Source: JBMNNU01 sp050942695 (GTDB lineage: Bacteria > Chloroflexota > UBA6077). Taken from it: 12,629 nucleotides of DNA. Below the pieces are notes generated by a model. The model searched no databases. It saw nothing but the letters and a program-made list of their open reading frames with translations, and was not told the origin of the DNA. Of this stretch, positions 6,379 through 12,629 are shown piece after piece (position 1 is the first letter of the stretch; each line of letters starts with the position of its first letter). Both the position numbers and the translations under genes were made by a program. The DNA is taken from positions 1-12,629 of the forward strand of contig JBMNNU010000081.1 in assembly GCA_050942695.1 (NCBI GenBank), given 5' to 3'.

Positions 6379-7560
6379 TTATCCTATCGCTGCCGGCTCT
6401 CTAAGGAACTCCTCGTCCAGCTCCATGTAATGGCCTTCGACGTAGCCTGCCCTGGCCATCTCCACTGCCTTGTGGATCGTATCGGGCGTAATATCTTTGC
6501 CGCCGAGCCCCACGATGAAGCTGCTGATCTCGGGAGCATCCTTCATCCTGTGCAGGCCTGAGCGCAGGTCTGCCGCCAGTATCCCGACACCTCCGAGGGA
6601 TACAGCCTTTTCGAATACCAGTAGCTTGTCTACGCCGCCCAGCGCCTTAGTCAGCGCCTCGGTCGGGAATGGGCGGTAGCTTACCAGCTTGACCACTCCC
6701 ACCTTCTGGCCCTTTTCTCGCAACTCGTCCGCCACGGTCTTGAGCAGCCCCAGCATGGAGCCTGTTGCGATGAAAGCCATCTCGGCATCTTCCATCCGAT
6801 AGGTCTGGATCAAACCGCCGCTCCGTCGACCGAAGAGCCGCTCGAACTCGTCGGCGGTCCCCTCGATCACTCCCTTGGCCCTCTGCATCGCCTGCTGAAT
6901 GGCGAATCGGGCTTCTGTATAACCCTCCTCCGCGTAGGTCCCAAAGGTCATGGGGTTAGCAGGATCAAGCTTCCGGGCAGGGTTGTAAGGAGGCAGGAAT
7001 CTATCTACTAGCTCCTGGTCGGGGATATCCACCGGCTCGTAGGAGTGGGTCAGCACGAAACCGTCCATGCAAACCATCACCGGCAGCTCGATTCTCCGGT
7101 CTTCGCTGATCTTGTAGGCTTGTATGTGAAGATCCATCGCCTCCTGGTTATCCTCGGCGTGGAGCTGGATCCATCCGGCATCTCTCACCGAGTAGGAATC
7201 CTGCTGGTCGTTCCATATGCTGAGAGGTGCAGAAAGCGCCCGGTTGGCGCAGGTCAGCACGAGCGGAAGCCGCAGCCCAGCGATGTTGAACAGCACCTCA
7301 GCCATCAGCATGATGCCCTGGGATGAGCTTGCCGTGTAGGCTCGCGCCCCCACGGCGCTTGCGCCCAGGCAGGCTGAAGCAGCCGAGTGCTCGCTCTCTA
7401 CCCGAACATACTCGGCATCCAGATGCCCGTCTGCCACCATCTCAGAAAGCTCCTGGACGATGTGGGTCTGGGGGGTGATGGGGTAAGCGGCAATCACCTG
7501 AGCCCGGCAGAGCCTCACCGCCTCTGCGATAGCTCGGGATCCCTCAATTACCTTTTTCAT
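6379..7560 (-). CDS. porA: Pyruvate/2-oxoacid:ferredoxin oxidoreductase, alpha subunit
   Basis: At 393 residues this is the usual length for the separate alpha subunit. The pyrimidine-binding domain shows 'YPITPQT' (26-32), 'VESEHSA' (54-60), 'TASSSQG' (76-82) and 'CMDGFVLTHSYE' (164-175). A second domain (about 255-345) with 'FIATGSMLGLLKTVADEL' and 'VVKLVSYRPFPTEAL' matches the core domain II of the family. It forms the active site with the TPP-carrying beta subunit. Pyruvate is the most likely substrate; closely related enzymes act on branched 2-oxoacids and the sequence alone does not exclude that. The start overlaps the delta-subunit stop as ATGA, and a GGAGGTG about 8 bases upstream sits within the porD coding sequence, so the two genes are translationally coupled. 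Confidence 0.93.
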   Translation of the reverse strand: MKKVIEGSRAIAEAVRLCRAQVIAAYPITPQTHIVQELSEMVADGHLDAEYVRVESEHSAASACLGASAVGARAYTASSSQGIMLMAEVLFNIAGLRLPLVLTCANRALSAPLSIWNDQQDSYSVRDAGWIQLHAEDNQEAMDLHIQAYKISEDRRIELPVMVCMDGFVLTHSYEPVDIPDQELVDRFLPPYNPARKLDPANPMTFGTYAEEGYTEARFAIQQAMQRAKGVIEGTADEFERLFGRRSGGLIQTYRMEDAEMAFIATGSMLGLLKTVADELREKGQKVGVVKLVSYRPFPTEALTKALGGVDKLLVFEKAVSLGGVGILAADLRSGLHRMKDAPEISSFIVGLGGKDITPDTIHKAVEMARAGYVEGHYMELDEEFLREPAAIG

Positions 7561-7826
7561 TTATCTTCCACCTCCGGAACCATCTTGATGCCGCCCACTG
7601 GGCACTCTTCAGCGCAGATACCGCAGCCCTTGCAGTAATCGAGGTCGCAGGTGTACTTCTTCTTGTCCAGTGCGTAGACAACGCCATCCGGGCACACCAT
7701 GGCGCATGTGCGGCACCCGGTGCACTTCTCTTGCAGGAAGACCGGCCTCATGTTGGTTCGCCAACTGCCGGTCTTATTCTTCTTGCTGGCCCCCGGCTCG
7801 CCGTAGAGCCCTTCAGTAATTTTCAT
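7557..7826 (-). CDS. porD: Pyruvate/2-oxoacid:ferredoxin oxidoreductase, delta subunit (2x4Fe-4S ferredoxin)
   Basis: An 89-residue ferredoxin-like subunit with two complete CxxCxxCxxxCP motifs: C35, C38, C41, C45 and C65, C68, C71, C75. These bind two 4Fe-4S clusters that carry electrons from the catalytic beta subunit to external ferredoxin. The first ~25 residues ('GLYGEPGASKKNKTGSWRT') are the typical PorD leader that packs on the complex. AAGGAG (7833-7838) lies exactly 6 bases before the ATG. The stop overlaps the porA start by 4 bases. An extra Cys at 60 is not a usual ligand. Confidence 0.93.
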   Translation of the reverse strand: MKITEGLYGEPGASKKNKTGSWRTNMRPVFLQEKCTGCRTCAMVCPDGVVYALDKKKYTCDLDYCKGCGICAEECPVGGIKMVPEVEDK

Positions 7827-7850
7827 TTAAGACTCCTTGCTTAAACAGTA

Positions 7851-7978
7851 GGTGCTGCGTCCCAAGTGCTGAGTGCTGAATCTTGGCGATCCTTGGGAAC
7901 TCTGAACTTAACACTCCTTGAAGAACTCAGGACTCCTTAAGGACGCAGGACTCAGGACTCAGGACTCGCCTCAGGACT
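7851..7978. repeat. Heptamer array filling the porC-porD spacer
   Basis: Left block in 7-base register from 7851: GGTGCTG, CGTCCCA, AGTGCTG, AGTGCTG, AATCTTG (to 7885). The right block has the opposite sense and includes three exact tandem copies of AGGACTC (7947-7953, 7954-7960, 7961-7967), with another at 7929-7935 and a near copy reaching into the porC stop region (7973-7979). The array thus runs from the end of porC to about 13 bases short of the porD ribosome binding site. The middle (7886-7928) is too decayed to assign units with confidence. Confidence 0.75.
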
Positions 7979-8531
7979 TGCCGCGCGCAGCGACCAGGTC
8001 GTAGGCCCGGCGTACAGCCTCGATATTCTTCGTGGCGATTTTTCCTTCGCCAAAGTTCTCTACGATCGCCTTCTCCAGGGCAGGTAGCTCTAACTCGCCC
8101 GTTGCTGCTGCAAAGCCGCCCAGGATCGGCATGTTGGCGCGGTCCTGGCCGATTATCTCCATCGCTATCTCAGATGCGGGCACTGTCCATACCTTTGCCG
8201 CAGTCCTGCTGGCGAACTCGGTAGCCTCCCCTTTGAAGTTGATGATAGCTGCCCCGTCATCCTTCAATCCGTCAAAAACCCCGAACTCCTCGGATAACGC
8301 CAGGGATGGGTCCACCACCAGGATGTAATCGGGCGTGTGTATCCGGCTTCGGAGGCGAATTTTCTCGCTGCCCATCCGGACGAAGGCGTTCATGGGAGCG
8401 CCCATTCGTTCAGCTCCAAAGTGGGGGAAGGCTAAAGCGTATTTCCCCTGCTGGAAGGCAGCCATGGCCAGGATGCGGGCAGCGGTAATCGCTCCCTGTC
8501 CCGCTCGAGCGTGGATTCGGATCTCCTTCAT
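7971..8531 (-). CDS. porC: Pyruvate/2-oxoacid:ferredoxin oxidoreductase, gamma subunit
   Basis: A 186-residue gamma subunit of usual size. The N-terminus 'IRIHARAGQGAITAARILA' is the family's glycine-rich signature and 'FPHFGAERMGAPMNAFVRM' (about 35-53) is its second hallmark. 'ANMPILGGFAAATG' (about 132-145) is a third. The domain contacts CoA and completes the catalytic heterotetramer. It is the first gene of the operon. AGGAG lies 8 bases before the ATG at 8531. The upstream region to 8791 holds no gene and I could not find a convincing promoter in it. The 3' end of the gene merges with the heptamer array. Confidence 0.92.
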   Translation of the reverse strand: MKEIRIHARAGQGAITAARILAMAAFQQGKYALAFPHFGAERMGAPMNAFVRMGSEKIRLRSRIHTPDYILVVDPSLALSEEFGVFDGLKDDGAAIINFKGEATEFASRTAAKVWTVPASEIAMEIIGQDRANMPILGGFAAATGELELPALEKAIVENFGEGKIATKNIEAVRRAYDLVAARGKS

Positions 8532-8652
8532 TGACTTCTCTCCTGTCTACCAGGCTGTTGATGCTGATGATTATGCAAGTTCCAGGGTCTCCAACTCAGG
8601 TGCTGCATTTGTCGGACCTCACGCAATCGCTTGCCTCAGAGATACAGAAAAA

Positions 8653-8729
8653 CAGGATGAACAGGATAAGCAGGACGTATTAATTGTTATCCGATCCTGA
8701 ATATCTTGTGCATCCTGGATATCCCGTTA
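8653..8729. repeat. Degenerate 9-base repeats in two opposite blocks upstream of porC
   Basis: Three consecutive 9-base units starting with CAGGA (8653-8661, 8662-8670, 8671-8679) face four units of the complementary sense (ATCCTGAAT at 8694-8702, ATCTTGTGC, ATCCTGGAT, ATCCCGTTA to 8729). The same 'AACAGGATGAACAGGAT' style word occurs between genes in unrelated bacteria. No protein can be read through it with confidence. Confidence 0.7.
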
Positions 8730-8754
8730 ATTTGCCCGGTGTCTCCGAAGCATC

Positions 8755-8774
8755 CTAACCGCTAGCCTGGTTAG
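8755..8774. terminator. Small hairpin after the 90-residue gene, weak terminator candidate
   Basis: CTAACC (8755-8760) and GGTTAG (8769-8774) form a 6-bp stem with an 8-base loop, 17 bases past the stop of the minus-strand gene at 8792. The stem is short and has no U-tract. Confidence 0.3.
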
Positions 8775-8791
8775 TCCGATCTGAGCAGTAT

Positions 8792-9064
8792 CTAGTTAAC
8801 GCTGTCGCCCTGGATAACGTCGCCCTCGTGTCTGAGGATGGAGCGGGCATCATCGCCGACCCCTAGGTCCATGCAGTCGCAAAGGGTGCAGTATATGGCC
8901 TTGTCCAGAAGTCGAAGATCGACGCTATCTATAAGATCGCACTCCTTACGGAGAGCCACCAGATGAATGAGACGCTTCAGGTAGAAGCGTTGCCACTGCT
9001 TGCTCACCCGGAACGCTTCACTGCTCTGGTTATCGGATTCTTTAGAGATAAGATTGCCGTGCAT
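8792..9064 (-). CDS. Hypothetical small helical protein (90 aa)
   Basis: I do not recognise a named family. The first ~18 residues are polar. The rest reads as amphipathic helices: 'AFRVSKQWQRFYLKRLIHLVALRKECDLIDSVDLRLLDKAIYCTLCDCMDLGVGDDARSILR', of which the stretch 'LLDKAIYCTLCDCMDLGVGDDAR' looks like the conserved core. Three cysteines (two of them in 'CDC') fall in that core. It has no signal peptide or membrane span. It is very probably a real gene: GGGAGG (9070-9075) lies 5 bases before the ATG and a good promoter lies about 40 bases further up. It forms its own transcription unit between the por operon and aroE, which gives no clue to its role. Confidence 0.75.
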   Translation of the reverse strand: MHGNLISKESDNQSSEAFRVSKQWQRFYLKRLIHLVALRKECDLIDSVDLRLLDKAIYCTLCDCMDLGVGDDARSILRHEGDVIQGDSVN

Positions 9065-9107
9065 TGTTCCCTCCCGGCTGCCAACACGAGGACATCTCGT
9101 AGAGTGA

Positions 9108-9137
9108 ATCGTAACATCGAAATGGCTATTTTGTCAA
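9108..9137 (-). promoter_or_regulatory. Sigma-70-type promoter of the 90-residue gene
   Basis: On the minus strand, TTGACA (9137-9132) and TACGAT (9113-9108) are spaced by 18 bases. A transcript start near 9101 would leave a leader of about 37 bases to the ATG at 9064. Confidence 0.6.
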
Positions 9138-9220
9138 TAAAGCATGTAATAACTATAAATATAGACTGGATAGTTTTTGCTCGCCGGGCCTGGGGATAGT
9201 GGCGGGGGGCTGTGTGGGGC

Positions 9221-9248
9221 TTTGTATCAATACCTTTGTATCAATACC
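9221..9248. repeat. Exact 14-base tandem duplication just after aroE
   Basis: TTTGTATCAATACC occurs twice back to back (9221-9234 and 9235-9248), ending 3 bases from the aroE stop codon. The unit is 14 bases, twice the 7-base period of the other arrays. It may be a recent replication slip. Confidence 0.8.
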
Positions 9249-9251
9249 TGT

Positions 9252-10142
9252 TCAGGGTGAGCGGTGTAGCCTTTGCTCCATCACCTGGACGTTGGGCTCC
9301 GCGCCGGTCCAGAATCGAAAGGCCTCGACCGCCTGGTACAGCAGCATGGTGTCGCCGTTCACCGCTTTGGCGCCGCACCGTTCAGCGAGCCGCAGCAAAC
9401 GGGTCTTCGGTGGCTTGTAGATGAGATCCACCACGGAGCAGTTTGCCGGGATCTCGACGCCCACGGGGAGCGGGCACTCTCCTTCCTTCGGGTGCATCCC
9501 TACAGAGGTGGTGTTCACCAGCAGATCTGCATCCTGTAGCTGCTGCTCCAACGGTTCTCTTTGGAGCGGTAGCGCCTTCCAGCGGCATCCGGCGCGGTAA
9601 GGCTCCAGGGCTTGCAGCAACCCCTCGGCTCGCGCCGGGGTACGGTTGAATAGGGCGACCTCCCGAGCCAGCCGAGCCAGTACATACAGGGCCGCTCTGG
9701 CTGCGCCACCGGCACCCAGCACCACGGCCTTCATGTCGTTTTGGGAAAGCCCGTTCAACTCTAGAAGCTTGCGGAATCCAGCCGCATCGGTGTTTGTGCC
9801 CACCCAGCGGCCGTTGCGATTTGCCGCCGTGTTAACCGCCCCGATAGCCCTGGCCTCTTCAGTGAGGTCGTCCAGCAGGGGCAGCACTGCCTCTTTGTGG
9901 GGAACCGTCACGTTGATCCCCGCAAAGTTGAGGGCTCTCAACCCCTTCAGGGCAGCCTGGATATCCTCAGGCCGCACCTCCAAGGCCAGGTAGCAGTAAT
10001 CCAGTCCCGCAGCGGCGAAGGCTGCGTTGTGCATGGCGGGGGACAACGAATGGGCTACCGGGTAGCCCAACAGAGCTACGGCGCGAGTTGTGCCGGAGAT
10101 CCTGGCCAAGTCCTGGTGTTGCAAGTTCCCAACCCTTTCCAT
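9252..10142 (-). CDS. aroE: Shikimate dehydrogenase (NADP+)
   Basis: A 296-residue protein that reduces 3-dehydroshikimate to shikimate in the chorismate pathway. All landmarks are present: 'SLSPAMHNAAF' (32-42) for substrate binding, 'NVTVPHK' (77-83) with catalytic Lys83, 'GAVNT' (101-105), 'GTNTD' (115-119) with catalytic Asp119, the nucleotide-binding 'GAGGAARA' (143-150), 'NRT' (166-168) typical of NADP preference, 'NTTSVGM' (210-216), and C-terminal 'GDTMLLYQAVEAFRFWTG'. It begins 7 bases after the dehydratase stop, so it is probably the last gene of that transcript. The ATG at 10142 lacks a clear ribosome binding site; a TTG seven codons in has AAAGG upstream and is an alternative. The sequence does not exclude quinate/shikimate catabolism. 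Confidence 0.93.
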   Translation of the reverse strand: MERVGNLQHQDLARISGTTRAVALLGYPVAHSLSPAMHNAAFAAAGLDYCYLALEVRPEDIQAALKGLRALNFAGINVTVPHKEAVLPLLDDLTEEARAIGAVNTAANRNGRWVGTNTDAAGFRKLLELNGLSQNDMKAVVLGAGGAARAALYVLARLAREVALFNRTPARAEGLLQALEPYRAGCRWKALPLQREPLEQQLQDADLLVNTTSVGMHPKEGECPLPVGVEIPANCSVVDLIYKPPKTRLLRLAERCGAKAVNGDTMLLYQAVEAFRFWTGAEPNVQVMEQRLHRSP

Positions 10143-10149
10143 ACGATGG

Positions 10150-11805
10150 CTATATCCAGACGGCGCCGGTTTCGGCTCCGCTTACCCGCTCGCGATACGC
10201 TGCCAGGATGCCGCGGGCGGGGTGGTCCGGGCGAACTAGTGGCCTGGACATCCTCCGGCTCAGCTCTTCTTCGCTTACCAGCAGCTCGATCCGGCCGGAA
10301 GGTACGTCAATTTCGATCAGATCTCCGTCCTCCACGTAGGCGATTGGGCCTCCATCCCAGGCTTCCGGAGAGACGTGGCCAACGCACGGACCCCGGGTAG
10401 CCCCGGAGAAACGCCCATCTGTGACCATGGCTACCGATGTGTGCAGGCCCATCCCCACCAGCATAGCGGCAGGTATCGATAGCTCCCGCATGCCGGGTGC
10501 GCCCTTAGGCCCCTCGTAGCGCACCACCAGCACGGAACCGGGCTTGATCTCCTTCTCCAGCATGAAGTGACGCACCTCGTCCTCGGAGTTGAACACCACA
10601 GCAGGACCTCGATGGACGAACATCTTTGGGTCCATCCCGCTCTTCTTGACTACCGAGCCTTTAGGCGCCAGGTTGCCTCGGAGGATGCCGAAAGCCCCAT
10701 CCTTGTCCAGCGGCTGGCTCGTTGTTCTGATGACCTGACCGTCCGGCGCCGGTGCGCTCGCCAAAGCATCGCGCAGCGTCCCACCCATTGCCATGGGGGT
10801 ATCCAGATCCAGGTAATCGCGGATCGAGTTCAGCAGCGCGGGCACGCCACCAGCTTCGTGATAGTCGTCCACGTTGTACTGGGAGGACGGTTTGTACTTG
10901 CCCACCACCGGCACTGAGCGCTGTACACGGTCGAACTGCTCCAGGTTCAAGCCACAGCCCATAAGGCGGGAGAAGGCCATCAGGTGGAGCACCCCATTCG
11001 TTGAGCCACCCGACGCTGAAATGTATTTGATACCGTTTTCCAGGCTGCTCCGGGTCAAGAAGCGGCTCAAGTGCATCTCTTCCCGAACCAGCGTAACGAT
11101 ACGCTCTCCCACGTCCCTCGCCTGGCGGGTTTTCGCGCCATCGAAGGCTAGCATGGTGGCCGATCCGAAGGGGGCCAGGCCGGTGGCCTCGAGGAAGCAG
11201 CCCATGGTATTAGCCGTGCCCATCATCGAGCAGGTGCCAGCGGATGCGCAGAAGTGCTCCTGCCACATTTGGAAGGTCTTATCGTCGATCTCCCCGGAGC
11301 GCCGCATGCCGATGGCCTCTTTGAGATCCGATGTGCACACCGTGCGATCCTGCAGGCGGTAGGGCATCATCGCTCCGGCCGTCAGAAAGATGGTGGGAAG
11401 GTTCAGCCGAATGGCTGCCATCACCATGCCCGGTATGATTTTGTCGCAGGAGGCCAGCATCACCAGTCCCTGGAAGCTGTGGGCTCGGACCATTGCCTCG
11501 ATAGACCCGGCAATCAGGTCCCGCTGGGGCAGCAGATAGTGGCCGCCGGGGCCGGAGTTGGCCATTCCGTCGCATGGGGCGGGAACGTTGAACTCACCAG
11601 GCGAGCCTCCCGCAGCCCAGATGCCCTCTTTTACCCGCGTTGCCAGCTCCCGGAGCGGCAGGTGGCCGGGGTTGACGTCGGTAAAGGAGTTCACCACCGC
11701 TATCTGAGGCTTACTCAGGTCGGCCGACCTGTAGCCGCAGGCGTGCATCAACCCGCGGTAGTAGGCCTCGGTTATGTCTTCCGGTCGTTCGCCCTGGTTA
11801 GTCAT
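10150..11805 (-). CDS. IlvD/Edd-family dehydratase (dihydroxy-acid or sugar-acid dehydratase)
   Basis: This 551-residue Fe-S dehydratase has the family's full length. Landmarks: 'VVNSFTDVNPGH' (37-48), 'CDGMANSGPG' (78-87), 'SCDKIIPG' (119-126), 'GTCSMMGTANTM' (190-201), 'ASGGSTNGVLHLMAF' in the middle, and C-terminal 'TDGRFSGATRGPCVGHVSPEAW'. C120 and C192 fit two cluster ligands; the first ligand of [2Fe-2S] members (the Cys of 'TPCN') is not present. Canonical IlvD has GxCxGMxTAN, while 'GTCSMMGTANTM' is nearer the sugar-acid dehydratase form. The enzyme removes water from a 2,3-dihydroxy acid to give a 2-keto-3-deoxy acid. Its start overlaps the dehydrogenase gene by 8 bases, so the two are coupled. 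Without ilvB/C neighbours I leave the substrate open. Confidence 0.85.
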   Translation of the reverse strand: MTNQGERPEDITEAYYRGLMHACGYRSADLSKPQIAVVNSFTDVNPGHLPLRELATRVKEGIWAAGGSPGEFNVPAPCDGMANSGPGGHYLLPQRDLIAGSIEAMVRAHSFQGLVMLASCDKIIPGMVMAAIRLNLPTIFLTAGAMMPYRLQDRTVCTSDLKEAIGMRRSGEIDDKTFQMWQEHFCASAGTCSMMGTANTMGCFLEATGLAPFGSATMLAFDGAKTRQARDVGERIVTLVREEMHLSRFLTRSSLENGIKYISASGGSTNGVLHLMAFSRLMGCGLNLEQFDRVQRSVPVVGKYKPSSQYNVDDYHEAGGVPALLNSIRDYLDLDTPMAMGGTLRDALASAPAPDGQVIRTTSQPLDKDGAFGILRGNLAPKGSVVKKSGMDPKMFVHRGPAVVFNSEDEVRHFMLEKEIKPGSVLVVRYEGPKGAPGMRELSIPAAMLVGMGLHTSVAMVTDGRFSGATRGPCVGHVSPEAWDGGPIAYVEDGDLIEIDVPSGRIELLVSEEELSRRMSRPLVRPDHPARGILAAYRERVSGAETGAVWI

Positions 11806-12629
11806 TCTCGAATCCCTTCTTGCGGAACTTGACGCCGAGGAGGCGCTCGAACACCTTGATCATCGCGCCCTTATCCTCGCTACCGTAGCCCTCGGCCAGA
11901 GCCATCTGGAATGTAGTGGCTGTTGACTGGACCATTGGCAGGGGAATCTTTTGGTGGGCGCTGATCTCCATAGCGCTGATCATATCCTTGTAGGCATCCT
12001 TGAGAGGGTATCCTGCATCGAACTTGTTTTCCAGGATACGCGGTGCGAAGAACTCCAACCCAAAGCTGCGCCCCGTCCCCGTTGTGACGATCTTGGTGAG
12101 CTTCTCGGGATCCAACCCCAGCTTGACACCCATCGGGAGGATCTCAGCCATCGATGCCATGCAGGCGTTGAACAGCAGTTGGTTGATCAGCTTGGTCAAC
12201 TGCCCCGCGCCGATCGGCCCCATGTGCACAATCGTATTGCCGATAGCCTTTAAATGCGGCTCGACCTCAGCGAAAAAGGCTTCGTCCCCCCCAAACATCA
12301 CAGAGAGCGTTCCTTCTTTGGCCCTGGACTCCATTCCGGAAACCGGGGCGTCCGCGAAGCGTATTCCCTTTTCAGCCAGCCGTTTGGCGATATCAAGTGT
12401 GCCCATGTAGGTGATAGTGCTCAGGTCGATCAGCCCCAATCCGGCTTTGGCCCCCTCGACGATTCCGCCTGGGCCGAATAGCACCTTCTCCACCACAGCG
12501 GTGTTGGGCAAACTTAGGAAGACATACTGGCATTTCGCCGCCACCTCGGCGGGAGACTCGCAGCTTCTGGCTCCCTGGTCCGTCAAGAACTGCATGGCCG
12601 CGGAGCTTATGTCGTACACCATCAGATCA
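11798..12629 (-). CDS. Beta-hydroxyacid dehydrogenase (3-hydroxyisobutyrate / tartronate-semialdehyde reductase family), N-terminus missing
   Basis: The frame is open to the right edge, so roughly the first 30 residues, including the GxGxxG dinucleotide loop, are outside the window; the ATG at 12622 is internal. The visible part starts at 'LMVYDIS' (end of the second strand). It continues with 'FLSLPN', 'DLSTI', the substrate motif 'DAPVSGMESRAKEGTLSVMFGGD', and 'GPIGAGQLTKLINQ' with the catalytic Lys. 'KLINQ' and 'GTLSVM' resemble GarR-type tartronate-semialdehyde reductases more than 3-hydroxyisobutyrate dehydrogenases, which often read 'NN'. One oddity is Met in place of the second Gly of 'VSGG'. 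The enzyme would interconvert a beta-hydroxyacid and its semialdehyde with NAD(P). Its last bases overlap the dehydratase start. Confidence 0.87.
   Translation of the reverse strand, partial: DLMVYDISSAAMQFLTDQGARSCESPAEVAAKCQYVFLSLPNTAVVEKVLFGPGGIVEGAKAGLGLIDLSTITYMGTLDIAKRLAEKGIRFADAPVSGMESRAKEGTLSVMFGGDEAFFAEVEPHLKAIGNTIVHMGPIGAGQLTKLINQLLFNACMASMAEILPMGVKLGLDPEKLTKIVTTGTGRSFGLEFFAPRILENKFDAGYPLKDAYKDMISAMEISAHQKIPLPMVQSTATTFQMALAEGYGSEDKGAMIKVFERLLGVKFRKKGFEND

Noticed and set aside
8335..8700. Plus-strand open frame of 121 codons over the porC start and upstream region
   Set aside because: Antisense to porC in its first half, and its tail is the translation of 9-base repeats.
9181..9220. 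Factor-independent terminator after aroE
   Set aside because: The G-rich stretch does not form a clear stem followed by a U-tract on the minus strand.

Overview
The window looks like a chromosomal segment of an uncultured bacterium. I lean to Chloroflexota with moderate confidence. The reasons are a secreted protein whose C-terminus carries 'FGYP...VQFFQRG' repeats of the kind common in that phylum, a four-gene ferredoxin-linked 2-oxoacid oxidoreductase of anaerobe type, moderately high GC, and intergenic spacers full of degenerate 7-base tandem repeats. No taxonomic marker gene is present, so this is inference. No rRNA, tRNA, transposase, CRISPR array or phage gene was seen.

Layout, left to right. 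(1) 1-1254, minus strand: a polysaccharide ABC exporter pair, permease then the start of the ATPase, cut by the left edge. (2) 1255-3628, plus strand: a promoter and a large secreted protein with a cohesin-like domain, Pro/Thr-rich linker and C-terminal repeats. (3) 3722-4105, minus: a small unrecognised protein. (4) 4106-5089, plus: a regulatory region and a solitary ClpP-like serine protease with an intact catalytic triad. (5) 5130-8531, minus: an operon porC-porD-porA-porB followed by a MoaD/ThiS-type ubiquitin-like sulfur carrier. (6) 8792-9064, minus: a 90-residue unrecognised protein with a good promoter and ribosome binding site. (7) 9252-12629, minus: a tight operon of a beta-hydroxyacid dehydrogenase (cut by the right edge), an IlvD/Edd-family dehydratase and shikimate dehydrogenase.

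The por genes encode gamma, delta, alpha and beta subunits of an enzyme that oxidises a 2-oxoacid (probably pyruvate) to acyl-CoA and passes electrons to ferredoxin. The exporter pair and the secreted protein suggest a cell-surface theme on the left. On the right, the dehydratase carries a cluster motif closer to sugar-acid dehydratases than to canonical IlvD, and the dehydrogenase resembles tartronate-semialdehyde reductase. That pair may therefore serve sugar-acid catabolism rather than branched-chain amino acid synthesis.

The most unusual signal is non-coding. At least four spacers are built of tandem heptamers. The word differs at each site, but the 7-base period is kept and the units lie as two oppositely oriented blocks that can pair. 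The arrays start at or within a few bases of a stop codon. In three co-directional gene pairs they run up to just short of the next gene's ribosome binding site. A 9-base version lies upstream of porC and an exact 14-base duplication lies just after aroE.
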